From Candidatus Nanopelagicales bacterium (GTDB taxonomy: Bacteria; Actinomycetota; Actinomycetes; S36-B12; UBA5976), in the NCBI GenBank assembly GCA_021742025.1, contig JAIOWT010000018.1, positions 1 through 13,759 on the forward strand: a stretch of 13,759 nucleotides of DNA. The letters run 5' to 3'. The position numbers were made by a program, and so were the translations under genes. Of this stretch, positions 1 to 7,006 are shown piece by piece. Numbering within the stretch: the stretch's first letter is position 1; every line of letters begins with the position of its first letter. Under the pieces are notes generated by a model. It saw only the letters and a list, made by a program, of their open reading frames with translations, was not told the DNA's origin and did not search any database.

Positions 1-2
1 TT

Positions 3-635
3 CCAGGAATCTCTGCCGAGATTCTTGATGATGCTGGGGTAGCTGTCGGACACGGCAGTGGTGGGTATTTAGTACTAACCCAGCCATGGCCTGCAATGCT
101 CCGAGGTATTTGGGGCGACATGGAACGCTACAAAGAAACGTATTGGTCACGATTTAAGTCACAGTACTTCGCAGGTGACGGCGCTAAGTGGGATAACGAC
201 GGTGCGATCTGGCTACTTGGTCGTGTCGACGATGTGATGAATGTTTCTGGACATCGCATCTCAACAACTGAAGTTGAGTCTGCATTAGTTTCACATCCAA
301 CTGTTGCTGAAGCTGCAGTCGTAGGAGCTAACGATGAAACAACAGGACAAGGAATTGTCGCATTCGTAATCTTGCGTGCCGGTTCTGAAGATGGACCAGG
401 CGTTGCACAAGAATTACGCGCTCACGTTGCTAAAGAGATCGGCGCAATCGCACGTCCCCGTCAGATCTTGATCGTTGCAGAATTGCCAAAGACACGTTCG
501 GGAAAAATCATGCGTCGCTTGCTTCGGGATGTTGCTGAAAATAGAACACTTGGTGACGTAACAACGCTTGCAGATCCAACGATTATGAATCTAATTAGTG
601 ATGGGTTGAGTAACACATCAACTGATGATGACTAA
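3..635 (+). CDS. acs: Acetyl-CoA synthetase, C-terminal part (5' end outside window)
   Basis: This AMP-forming ligase makes acetyl-CoA from acetate, ATP and CoA in the cytoplasm. The open frame runs in from the left edge at nt 3 and gives 210 residues ending at TAA 633-635. The visible part begins with the family-typical stretch TQPWPAMLRGIWGD. It then shows the hinge motif GRVDDVMNVSGHR, about 40 residues further on, which turns the C-terminal lid between the adenylation and thioesterification steps. Near the end is PKTRSGKIMRR, whose lysine (codon 504-506) is the catalytic residue that is reversibly acetylated in characterised Acs enzymes. Length and motifs fit the last third of a normal enzyme of about 650 residues. 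An ATG at 96 lies inside the conserved domain and is not the true start. The next gene, nhaA, begins 23 nt downstream. Propionyl-CoA synthetase is a less likely alternative. Confidence 0.93.
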   Translation, partial: PGISAEILDDAGVAVGHGSGGYLVLTQPWPAMLRGIWGDMERYKETYWSRFKSQYFAGDGAKWDNDGAIWLLGRVDDVMNVSGHRISTTEVESALVSHPTVAEAAVVGANDETTGQGIVAFVILRAGSEDGPGVAQELRAHVAKEIGAIARPRQILIVAELPKTRSGKIMRRLLRDVAENRTLGDVTTLADPTIMNLISDGLSNTSTDDD

Positions 636-658
636 TTTCTTAAGATAAAGTTGAATAT

Positions 659-1879
659 ATGGTCCATGAAGTAGATGTGCTCAACCCTGTTCCAGAAAGT
701 GAGCAGCGCTGGCTATCTCGAGCGTTGAAAAACGAAACAGTGAGCGGCCTTCTTTTGATGGGTGCAGCAGTATTTGCACTTGTTTGGGCAAACTCAAATT
801 GGGCATCTACATATGAATCACTTGTTAGTTTTCAAGTTGGCCCCGAGTCTCTAGGACTTCACCTGTCACTAGGTGCTTGGGCATCTGACTTTTTATTAGC
901 AATCTTTTTCTTTGTGATTGGCTGCGAACTAAAGCACGAGTTCGTTCTTGGAACACTTTCAAATCCACGAATTGCTGCGGTACCAATTGGCGCTGCACTA
1001 GGCGGAATGCTCGCTGCAGCTGCAATCTTCTTAGCTTTCAATTTCAACACCCCAGCTCAAGCGGCTTGGGGTTTACCAATTTCTACCGACGTAGCCTTTG
1101 CATTGGCAGTACTAGCAATCGCAGGTCAACGACTGCCTATTGAATTACGTTCGTTTCTATTGACTCTGGCGGTAGTTAATGATCTAGGTGCAATTTTAGT
1201 AATTGCCATTTTTTATGGTCATGGATTCCACCTAAATTGGTTTGTAGCGGCTACGTCATTACTGACATTGTTTGGGCTTTTACAAAATAGGAAAATAACT
1301 TCCGCATACATTTTCGTTCCATTGGCACTATTGGCTTGGTATGCAATGTTTAGAAGTGGTATCCATGCGACGATAGCGGGCGTTGCGTTGGGACTTTTGA
1401 TGAGAGTTCGAAAAACCGAAAGCGAAATAATCTCACCTTGCGACAAAGCGGAACTAACCCTTCGCCCGTTTAGTGCTGGGTTTGCAGTTCCGGTTTTTGC
1501 TTTCTTGGCAGCCGGAGTTAATGTACTTGGCACTACTTTGGCCGAAGCTATTTCAGATCCATTGACTATGGGCGTTATGTGTGGACTAATTATTGGTCAA
1601 CCAATCGGTGTCACTTTAGGTGCTTTTCTAGTTTCGAGATTTACCAGCGGCACACTAAATCCTGCGCTGTCATGGTGGGACGTTGTTGTTGTTGGTACGC
1701 TCGCTAGCATCGGCTTCACCGTTGCACTATTAATTGCTGAAGTATCATTTGGATCTGATATCGAAATGCTGGCAACCAGTAAGTTTGCAATCATCCTTAC
1801 TAATTTGGTTGCCATTACTGTTTCGGTATTAGCTATCTCGATGCGTTCCGTTGTGATCGGCCGCTATAAAACCGAATAG
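659..1879 (+). CDS. nhaA: NhaA-type Na+/H+ antiporter with ND instead of DD motif
   Basis: This is a 406-residue inner-membrane cation/proton antiporter that exchanges sodium for protons. It covers the whole NhaA family length with about 12 hydrophobic segments. Family motifs are FFFVIGCELKHE (83-94), ISTDVAFALAV (141-151, with the TM4 pair T143/D144), SGIHATIAGV (233-242), GLIIGQPIG (309-317) and GFTVALLIAEVSFG (352-365). The ion-binding pair, DD (D163/D164) in E. coli, is N174-D175 here (AVVNDLGAI). The TM10 lysine K300 is Q314. In characterised CPA antiporters these two positions separate electrogenic (DD plus Lys) from electroneutral exchange, so an electroneutral mode is inferred. The ATG at 659 has no clear Shine-Dalgarno. 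A TANNNT box (TAAAGT, 646-651) lies 7 nt upstream, which would allow a leaderless or nearly leaderless mRNA. Family assignment is firm; stoichiometry is inference. Confidence 0.94.
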   Translation: MVHEVDVLNPVPESEQRWLSRALKNETVSGLLLMGAAVFALVWANSNWASTYESLVSFQVGPESLGLHLSLGAWASDFLLAIFFFVIGCELKHEFVLGTLSNPRIAAVPIGAALGGMLAAAAIFLAFNFNTPAQAAWGLPISTDVAFALAVLAIAGQRLPIELRSFLLTLAVVNDLGAILVIAIFYGHGFHLNWFVAATSLLTLFGLLQNRKITSAYIFVPLALLAWYAMFRSGIHATIAGVALGLLMRVRKTESEIISPCDKAELTLRPFSAGFAVPVFAFLAAGVNVLGTTLAEAISDPLTMGVMCGLIIGQPIGVTLGAFLVSRFTSGTLNPALSWWDVVVVGTLASIGFTVALLIAEVSFGSDIEMLATSKFAIILTNLVAITVSVLAISMRSVVIGRYKTE

Positions 1880-1923
1880 AACAATAGATTTTTTAAGCGT
1901 CTAGCCTGTAATACGATATAACT

Positions 1924-2322
1924 ATGAGCCTAGAAAAAGATGCGAACTTCATAGCAATGATCACTTCGATCAAAGAAGATCTAACTTCGCTTGTTACTAG
2001 CCACATTGAATTGGCGCAGGCCGAGGCAAAAGAATCCGTGGGTCGTTTGGCAAAATCTTCAGGCCTTTTCATTACAGCAATTGCGATGGCAAATCTTGCG
2101 GGCATTTTTGTTTTCATTGCGATTGCGTACTACTTAAACACACTTGGCTACGAGCTTTGGGTGAGTTTCTTGTTCGTAGTTGGTGGACTTACTGTCGGGG
2201 CAATTGTGCTTGGACTTTTAGCTAAGCGTCAGATTTCTAAGATCACGTTTGGAACTAAGACTGCTCAGTCAGTAACAAATACCGTGCAAACCATTTCTAA
2301 CTTGCGTTCTGGCTCCAAGTAA
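1924..2322 (+). CDS. Small membrane protein, actinobacterial holin-X / phage-holin-3_6 type
   Basis: This 132-residue protein resembles the Actinobacterial Holin-X family (PF07332). That name is structural: members are mostly chromosomal and have no demonstrated lytic role. Residues 1-45 form a charged, probably helical cytoplasmic segment (IKEDLTSLVTSHIELAQAEAK). Two hydrophobic helices follow at about 47-71 and 79-102, with the short loop NTLGYEL between them, then a basic tail (AKRQISKITFG). A membrane organiser or envelope-associated role is inference. The next gene begins 5 nt after its stop, so the two are probably co-transcribed. There is no ribosome binding site before the ATG. A TANNNT box (TACGAT, 1912-1917) ends exactly 6 nt before it, as expected for a leaderless actinobacterial transcript. 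No other phage genes are nearby, so this is not a prophage remnant. Confidence 0.75.
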   Translation: MSLEKDANFIAMITSIKEDLTSLVTSHIELAQAEAKESVGRLAKSSGLFITAIAMANLAGIFVFIAIAYYLNTLGYELWVSFLFVVGGLTVGAIVLGLLAKRQISKITFGTKTAQSVTNTVQTISNLRSGSK

Positions 2323-2327
2323 TAAAA

Positions 2328-3125
2328 GTGTCATCGCAATCCAAAATTGATCCATTAACTAACTTGCTTTCGATTCCTGGTGTGGCCAGTGATTGCGAAA
2401 CTACATTGAAAGCAATTGACGAGTTGATGTGGAATCGAACTGTACGTCGTCATAAAGATGCGCTGATCCCTTACACCCGAAGAATTTCCGGTTTTGCAAC
2501 TGCCGCTTTAGACGGCGCGCAAATGCCAAAGGATCCAACCATGGAACCGGAAGGCTCACCAATGGGTTCACTTTCGGATCAAGGACTTTTAGTTACCGCG
2601 GAAGCAGATCTGCAGCGTTTGGCGTTTAAGTCAGAGCCACTCAAGGTGTTAGCGCGACTACACACTTTCGTATCGACAGATGAGGATCGTGGCAGACCTC
2701 GGACCACCAATGTTGTAAATGATCCACTTCGATTAGGGAGTGTGCCACCACATGAAGTTTTGCAAGAAAGACTCAGTCAATTAACGGACTTAATCATTGA
2801 ATCAAAAGTGTCTTCGATTTTGGTTGCTGCAATTGCCCATGCTGAGCTAGCAACATTGCGTCCGTTTTCGCAAGGTTCATATCTAGTTGCACGCGCCAGC
2901 ACGCGATTGATTCTCGCCTCGCGCGATGTGGACAACGACGGACTTGTGATGAGCGAGTACGGCGCATACTTACTTGGCAGACCAGCCTATGTAAAAGCTT
3001 TGACGGGATATATCTCTGGAACTCGTGACGGTGTGGGTGCCTGGATTTCGTGGCAAGGCGAAGCGATTCGACGAGGTATCGAAATGGCTAAAGAATTGGC
3101 CGAAATGGCTGATACAAGAAATTAA
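2328..3125 (+). CDS. Fic-fold protein lacking the catalytic HPFxxGNGR motif
   Basis: This 265-residue protein starts at GTG 2328, 5 nt after the previous stop. It matches the actinobacterial proteins beside ssd/Tad loci that databases label either oxidoreductase or Fic family. The N-terminal half has an inhibitory-helix-like segment, RRISGFATAALDGAQ (46-60), resembling the Fic (S/T)xxxE(G/N) helix. In the C-terminal half, HAELATLRPFSQGSYLVARAS aligns with the Fic core HxxxxxIHPFxDGNGRxxR (the last 20 residues of this stretch are 186-205). The catalytic His is Arg, and the GNGR phosphate-binding residues are lost. AMP transfer is therefore unlikely; a binding or scaffold role is inference. The C-terminus is helical with no membrane segment. 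It lies in the same unit as the holin-X gene and upstream of the 6C RNA and Tad operon. Fold assignment is moderately sure; function is unknown. Confidence 0.6.
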   Translation: MSSQSKIDPLTNLLSIPGVASDCETTLKAIDELMWNRTVRRHKDALIPYTRRISGFATAALDGAQMPKDPTMEPEGSPMGSLSDQGLLVTAEADLQRLAFKSEPLKVLARLHTFVSTDEDRGRPRTTNVVNDPLRLGSVPPHEVLQERLSQLTDLIIESKVSSILVAAIAHAELATLRPFSQGSYLVARASTRLILASRDVDNDGLVMSEYGAYLLGRPAYVKALTGYISGTRDGVGAWISWQGEAIRRGIEMAKELAEMADTRN

Positions 3126-3167
3126 CTTGAATTTTCGAGAAAAATTAGTAACCCTTATCTTGACCGC

Positions 3168-3244
3168 TTTTTAGTAGTCATTATCGATACACCCCCCGTA
3201 TCGATTAGAGAGCCCTCTCCCCCCGAGAGGGCTCTCACCTTTTC
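3168..3244 (+). ncRNA. 6C small RNA (actinobacterial, two C-rich-loop hairpins)
   Basis: Two adjacent perfect hairpins each expose a run of six cytosines. Hairpin 1 has arms 3183-3190 (ATCGATAC) and 3198-3205, with loop ACCCCCC. Hairpin 2 has 12-bp arms at 3208-3219 and 3225-3236 and a five-C loop continuing a sixth C from the stem. ACCTTTT follows, so hairpin 2 also serves as the terminator. This is the defining architecture of 6C RNA, and the position just upstream of ssd/tad is the same as in M. tuberculosis. In mycobacteria 6C RNA acts in trans, pairing its C-loops with G-rich mRNA regions. The plus orientation is inferred from the T-tract and synteny. The 5' end is approximate: a TANNNT box (TATCTT, 3156-3161) would start transcription near 3168. 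Confidence 0.87.
3208..3243 (+). terminator. Intrinsic terminator formed by 6C RNA hairpin 2
   Basis: A perfect 12-bp stem, GAGAGCCCTCTC (3208-3219) paired with 3225-3236, has a CCCCC loop and is followed by ACCTTTT. The T-tract is short. It would end the 6C RNA and separate the nhaA/holin/Fic unit from the Tad operon. Confidence 0.7.
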
Positions 3245-3353
3245 CACAACCTCTTGCTAACCACATCACGGTGTCAGGCATTCTCGCCAGATATACATAG
3301 TTAGATGATTTCGGAGGCGCGCGATTTTGCGCACTCTCGAATCTGGAGTTCAA

Positions 3354-4391
3354 ATGCATGCCCTGTTAATTACAAGTGACGATCGAGTAATCAGCGAATT
3401 CAAAACTATAGCTGCAGTTACTCAAACCCATCTAGTTATCGCTAGTGAACCCACCAAGGCAGAAATTGACCAGGCTTATCGAGTGTTTGTTAGTCAGGAA
3501 CTTTCTGAAATTGAAATGACCCACAGTGATGTGATCCTGGTGGTTATCGGTACCACAAGTACTCAAACCTGGTCTAGCGCGATGCGACTTTCAGCCAAAC
3601 ATGTGGCAACTATTCCTGACTCTCGAGAGTGGTTGATAGAGAATCTAAGCGAACCAATTAGAACCAAGGGTTTATCAGTGGCGTTAGTGCCAGCCTCTGG
3701 TGGAGCGGGCGCTTCCCTTACGGCTTGTGGTTTGGCGTTTCATGCTCGGCAGATTTTCCATGACGTTGCCTTAGTTGATCTAGATCAGAACTCAGCAAGT
3801 TTGGACATTACGTTTGGACTTGAAAATCACTCAGGCATGCGTTGGCATGACTTTTCAGCGCTATCTGGATCGATACATGGCAGCGACGTTTATCGAAGTC
3901 TCCCCAGTCGTGATGGCGTGGGTCTGCTTTCGCACAGTCAGTTGTCCCTTGCTGAAACTGCGATCCCAAGAAATCTGATCTTGGACAAACTTAAAGAAGC
4001 CTGCGAATTGGTGGTACTCGACTTTCCAAAATTCAGCGATAAGCAATTCGCGCTCGATGCAATCTCCGACTGCGATCTTGTTTTAGTTGTGGCTACAGCA
4101 ACTGTCAGAGGGTGTGCCAGTGCGAAACTCAGTATTGCTGGTTTAGCCGGCCACGCAAAAAATATAGAACTAGTGGTGAGAAATGTTCCAGGATCAAACC
4201 TCGATCCCATGCAGATAGCAGAGCTTTTGAATACACCACTCGCCTCATCCATCAATACTGACGCACGAATAGTCGAACAAATTGAACAAGGATTTGGAGT
4301 GTCTGGAATCAACTTAGGTGGATTCACGAGAAATCTAAATGCTTTAGCCCAACGGGTTTCATTCCTACGGGAACTAAAGTCAGTTGCATAA
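3354..4391 (+). CDS. ssd: Ssd/CpaE-like (TadZ-type) ParA-family protein with altered P-loop
   Basis: This 345-residue protein corresponds to the actinobacterial septum-site-determining protein Ssd (Rv3660c in M. tuberculosis), first gene of the Tad operon and counterpart of CpaE/TadZ. Residues 1-100 form a receiver-like alpha/beta domain (MHALLITSDD). A MinD/ParA-like fold begins near 106. The P-loop reads PASGGAGAS (113-121): both lysines of the deviant Walker A KGGxGK(T/S) are missing. The following ALVDLDQNSASLDITFGL is normal for the family. To my knowledge the missing lysine is a family trait. Polar localisation of the pilus machine or an effect on septum placement is known for relatives, not shown here. 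ATG 3354 is preferred because GGAG lies 5 nt upstream and the domain begins at once. A TTG at 3327, 9 nt after GGAGG, would add nine residues. The end overlaps tadA by 8 nt. Confidence 0.82.
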   Translation: MHALLITSDDRVISEFKTIAAVTQTHLVIASEPTKAEIDQAYRVFVSQELSEIEMTHSDVILVVIGTTSTQTWSSAMRLSAKHVATIPDSREWLIENLSEPIRTKGLSVALVPASGGAGASLTACGLAFHARQIFHDVALVDLDQNSASLDITFGLENHSGMRWHDFSALSGSIHGSDVYRSLPSRDGVGLLSHSQLSLAETAIPRNLILDKLKEACELVVLDFPKFSDKQFALDAISDCDLVLVVATATVRGCASAKLSIAGLAGHAKNIELVVRNVPGSNLDPMQIAELLNTPLASSINTDARIVEQIEQGFGVSGINLGGFTRNLNALAQRVSFLRELKSVA

Positions 4392-5484
4392 CATCCTGGA
4401 GCAAGTTCAATCCGCTTGCCTTGAAGCCAAAGTGGAACCAAGCGCTGAGTCTGTTTCAAGAATTGTGCGCACACTTTACCCAGCTACTTCACACACCGAT
4501 TTGGTTGAACTAGTCGACGAAGTTCTATCTTCAATCTTTGGACTTGGTCCCTTAGAAGAACTGTTGCTTTTGCCCGACCTCACTGACATTTTGGTAAATC
4601 GATTTGACGACGTCTGGATAGATAGAGGTAACGGGCTGGAAAAGACAGACGTCACGTTCAATTCGGAACTGGCCGCGCAAGAATTCGCCAAACGTATCGC
4701 CACACGTGGACATCGCAGACTCGATGACGCCCAACCATTTGTCGATCTTCAAACCGATGCAGGTTTACGATTTCATGCAATGCTTCCACCGGTTGCTTCA
4801 TCGGGTGTGGCTATTTCAATTCGAACACCGCTGAGAACTTCACTGACACTCGAAGACATGGTGGCTGCTGGCAATCTGACGGAATATATCTACCAAGCAA
4901 TCTGTGAAGTAATACAAGAGCAAAAAAGTTTTGTGATCAGTGGGGGAACCGGTAGCGGCAAAACTACTTTGTTAGCAGCCATGCTTGCCAAAGTTCAAGT
5001 AACTGAACGAATGATCGTGATTGAGGACTCTTCTGAGCTTTTCATTTCACATCCCCACGTCGTGTGCATTCAGGCTCGGTTGGCCAACAGTGAGGGTGCG
5101 GGAGCAATCACCATGACTGACTTGGTGAGACAGTCTCTTCGCATGCGACCTGACCGAATAGTGGTTGGTGAAGTGCGAGGCAAAGAGATCAGTGACTTAC
5201 TACTTGCGTTAAACACTGGCCACAAAGGTAGTGCCACAACAATCCACGCTGACGATGCAGCAAGCGTGCCCACCCGAATCGAAGCACTAGGACTATTAGC
5301 AGGCTTGCCGCGGGAGGCAATCCATGCTCAGACGCATTCGGCATTTGATGTTGTGATTCAGATGAAAAACTCCAGAGACGGACGTCGAGGTGTGGCAGAA
5401 ATAGCAGAATTTATTAGATCACCAGATGGCACAGTGACCACGCGACCAATCTATAAACCTGACTTGATTAGTCGAGCCACATGA
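4384..5484 (+). CDS. tadA: TadA/CpaF-type pilus assembly ATPase
   Basis: This 366-residue cytoplasmic hexameric ATPase powers Flp/Tad pilus polymerisation and belongs to the type II/IV secretion superfamily. The CpaF-like N-terminal domain spans about 1-150 (FGLGPLEELL 52-61, TDILVNR 67-73). The RecA-like core carries Walker A GGTGSGKTT (187-195), the Asp box IVIEDSSEL (211-219), Walker B DRIVVGEVRG (257-266) and the His box HKGSATTIHADD (280-291). All catalytic residues are present, so it should be active, unlike its partner Ssd. The start is the TTG at 4384, inside the end of ssd, with an 8-nt overlap and no strong ribosome binding site, implying translational coupling. No in-frame ATG occurs nearby. 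It ends in an ATGA overlap with tadB. Synteny with Rv3659c and the motifs make the assignment firm. Confidence 0.95.
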   Translation: MHNILEQVQSACLEAKVEPSAESVSRIVRTLYPATSHTDLVELVDEVLSSIFGLGPLEELLLLPDLTDILVNRFDDVWIDRGNGLEKTDVTFNSELAAQEFAKRIATRGHRRLDDAQPFVDLQTDAGLRFHAMLPPVASSGVAISIRTPLRTSLTLEDMVAAGNLTEYIYQAICEVIQEQKSFVISGGTGSGKTTLLAAMLAKVQVTERMIVIEDSSELFISHPHVVCIQARLANSEGAGAITMTDLVRQSLRMRPDRIVVGEVRGKEISDLLLALNTGHKGSATTIHADDAASVPTRIEALGLLAGLPREAIHAQTHSAFDVVIQMKNSRDGRRGVAEIAEFIRSPDGTVTTRPIYKPDLISRAT

Positions 5485-6149
5485 AACTATTTATGGCCGC
5501 AACACTTTTCTCAATTGCCGCTGCCATGTCTGTGCAACCATTGCCAGGACTGCGATGGATTTCACGAATTCAAATACCAAAGTTGTCTGTAAAACAAAAA
5601 GTTAAAAGCAAGATATCTTTTGAGGAAGAGCTTCAATTCGTCTTCAATTTAAGGAGTCAGTTAAATGCTGGGATAAACCAAGTGGATGCGCTCAGATTTG
5701 CCGTCAGCCGTGCGCCAGAATTTGCGTTTACGAACACTCGACAAGCTCTTACTTCACAAACCAATGTGTATCCCGCACTGCATGATGACTCGATAGTTCA
5801 CAAAGTCGCTTCTTTAGGAAGTTGTGCAAACTTACTTGAGTTAAGTTCTCAATCTGGCAGCAGCGTCAACGAAGCACTGACACAAGTTGCTGACAAGTTA
5901 ATGACTCGCAGAAACCAGGAACAACTAATTGCTACTGAGTTAGCCAGTACCAAGGCAACAGTTTTTGTACTCGCTGGTCTGCCGATTATGGGAGCAGGCA
6001 TGGGATTAATCCTGGGGACTAATTCATTGTCTTGGTTACTTGGTTCAGTTGCCGGTCGTGCTTGCTTAACTTTTGGATTGGGGCTTGAACTAGTGGGTTG
6101 GTTTTGGATTAGGCGACTACTCAATCGTGCTTTAGCGGATGTCACATGA
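5481..6149 (+). CDS. tadB: TadB-like pilus platform protein (T2SSF domain)
   Basis: This 222-residue inner-membrane platform protein should couple TadA to pilin extraction. There is a hydrophobic N-terminal segment (about 2-20), then a cytoplasmic T2SSF helical domain (about 46-155; EEELQFVFNLRSQLNAG, ELSSQSGSSVNEALTQVADKL). Two C-terminal membrane helices follow, at about 158-178 and 183-210. It is shorter than the proteobacterial TadB of about 300 residues, in line with the reduced actinobacterial versions (Rv3658c). Its start overlaps the tadA stop as ATGA, and its own stop overlaps tadC the same way, giving coupled expression in fixed ratio. The family is clear from hydrophobicity, T2SSF features and context. 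The label TadB rather than TadC rests on gene order. Confidence 0.85.
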   Translation: MKLFMAATLFSIAAAMSVQPLPGLRWISRIQIPKLSVKQKVKSKISFEEELQFVFNLRSQLNAGINQVDALRFAVSRAPEFAFTNTRQALTSQTNVYPALHDDSIVHKVASLGSCANLLELSSQSGSSVNEALTQVADKLMTRRNQEQLIATELASTKATVFVLAGLPIMGAGMGLILGTNSLSWLLGSVAGRACLTFGLGLELVGWFWIRRLLNRALADVT

Positions 6150-6712
6150 AACTATTTGCAATCATGTGTATTTGTGCGGCGGCATACTTGTGCTTCCCCC
6201 TACCTCAGAAAAGGTCACTCGATCGCAAGACCTTAGAAACACCGATCGAAATTGAAACCGAGGCAAAAGTGGCCTCACGCTCTGAAATTCTTCAAGCCCT
6301 GGAAATAATTCGTTTAGGAATCAGTTCTGGGATGACGGTTGGTGCTGCACTGGAGTACGCCCAGAAACATTCGCCTCATGCCGCTTCGCACGAACTTGAA
6401 CAGGTGTTGAATCAATTCCGAGTGGGCTTTCCACTTTCCCGCGGCCTTGAGGAAATCGCAATTGCCAATCCAGGCTGGCGATCTATTACAGATACCTTGA
6501 ATACCTCACTGCAAGCTGGCAGCCCAATTGCAGATCAGTTAGCCGACATCGAGTTTGTGTTGCAAAGTTCGATAGACACCCAAAAGTTGAAACGGATCAA
6601 ATCCGTTGCGGTTAAGAGCGCTTTGCCCTTGGGTTTATGTTTCTTACCTGCGTTCATCTTGCTTGCAGTGATACCAATCGTTGCCGGCTTAATCGGTGGA
6701 ATAACTCAGTAA
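6146..6712 (+). CDS. tadC: TadC-like pilus platform protein (T2SSF domain)
   Basis: This is the second platform protein, 188 residues, from ATG 6146 in an ATGA overlap with tadB. An N-terminal hydrophobic segment (about 2-18, MKLFAIMCICAAAYLCFPL) precedes a helical T2SSF domain (about 45-150; EILQALEIIRLGISSGMTVG, QFRVGFPLSRGLEEIA). One long C-terminal hydrophobic stretch follows, LPLGLCFLPAFILLAVIPIV (160-179), continuing into AGLIGGI at the C-terminus. It begins MKLF like its neighbour, and the pair probably form the membrane platform beneath the pilus. It is very short for the family, typical of the Rv3657c-type minimal Tad systems. After its stop a 106-nt gap precedes the pilin gene, the only sizeable gap in the operon. 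Confidence 0.84.
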   Translation: MKLFAIMCICAAAYLCFPLPQKRSLDRKTLETPIEIETEAKVASRSEILQALEIIRLGISSGMTVGAALEYAQKHSPHAASHELEQVLNQFRVGFPLSRGLEEIAIANPGWRSITDTLNTSLQAGSPIADQLADIEFVLQSSIDTQKLKRIKSVAVKSALPLGLCFLPAFILLAVIPIVAGLIGGITQ

Positions 6713-6782
6713 TCCACAGACTGACGAACTCAACAATTAGGGCATTTGTGTATCAGGATCAAATCCAATTCTTCAAACTTCA

Positions 6783-6800
6783 AGTGCGCACTCGCGCATT
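6783..6800 (+). promoter_or_regulatory. Hairpin in leader of pilin gene
   Basis: In the tadC-pilin gap, AGTGCGC (6783-6789) pairs with GCGCATT (6794-6800) around a four-base loop, with one G-T pair. It ends 18 nt before the pilin GTG and just before its ribosome binding site. With the longer hairpin at 7023-7060 it brackets the pilin cistron, suggesting mRNA processing or protection (inference). Confidence 0.4.
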
Positions 6801-6818
6801 ATTAGAAATGAGGAATAA

Positions 6819-7004
6819 GTGAAGTCAAAGATTGATCAATTGCTTGCTAACGAAGTGGGAATGACGACCGCGGAGTATGCAGTTGGAACCGTAGCCGCCG
6901 CAGGTTTAGGTGGAATTCTTATAAAGCTGCTGACAAGTCCAGAAGTGCAAGATTTGATTTGGAAGATCGTGCAGCAGGCATTTAGCTTTCTTTTCTTTAG
7001 CTAA
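6819..7004 (+). CDS. Flp-like major pilin, DUF4244 family
   Basis: This 61-residue prepilin of the DUF4244 family (PF14029; Rv3656c counterpart) should be the fibre-forming subunit. The leader MKSKIDQLLANEVG ends in a prepilin peptidase site, G14/M15. The mature protein starts MTTAEYAVGTVAAAGLGG, with the essential Glu at +5 and Tyr at +6 as in Flp/type IVb pilins. A hydrophobic helix runs to about residue 38 (GILIKLL) and a second short amphipathic or hydrophobic stretch ends the protein (IWKIVQQAFSFLFF). The GTG start is supported by AGGA 4 nt upstream (6811-6814). No prepilin peptidase is encoded in this window, so it must be elsewhere. Hairpins on both sides may raise its mRNA abundance relative to its neighbours (inference). 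Confidence 0.87.
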   Translation: MKSKIDQLLANEVGMTTAEYAVGTVAAAGLGGILIKLLTSPEVQDLIWKIVQQAFSFLFFS

Positions 7005-7006
7005 GC

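Noticed and set aside
1924..2322. Holin-like gene as evidence of a prophage or lysis cassette
   Set aside because: No endolysin, integrase or structural genes nearby; the holin-X family is mainly chromosomal in actinobacteria and the position is syntenic.
3160..3188. TTGACC (3160-3165) as the -35 box of the 6C RNA
   Set aside because: The matching -10 would lie inside hairpin 1 and start transcription within the RNA; TATCTT at 3156-3161 fits better as a -10.
6637..6822. 61-codon open frame crossing the tadC end and the tadC-pilin gap
   Set aside because: It overlaps conserved tadC codons in another frame and the pilin ribosome binding site; composition is not protein-like.
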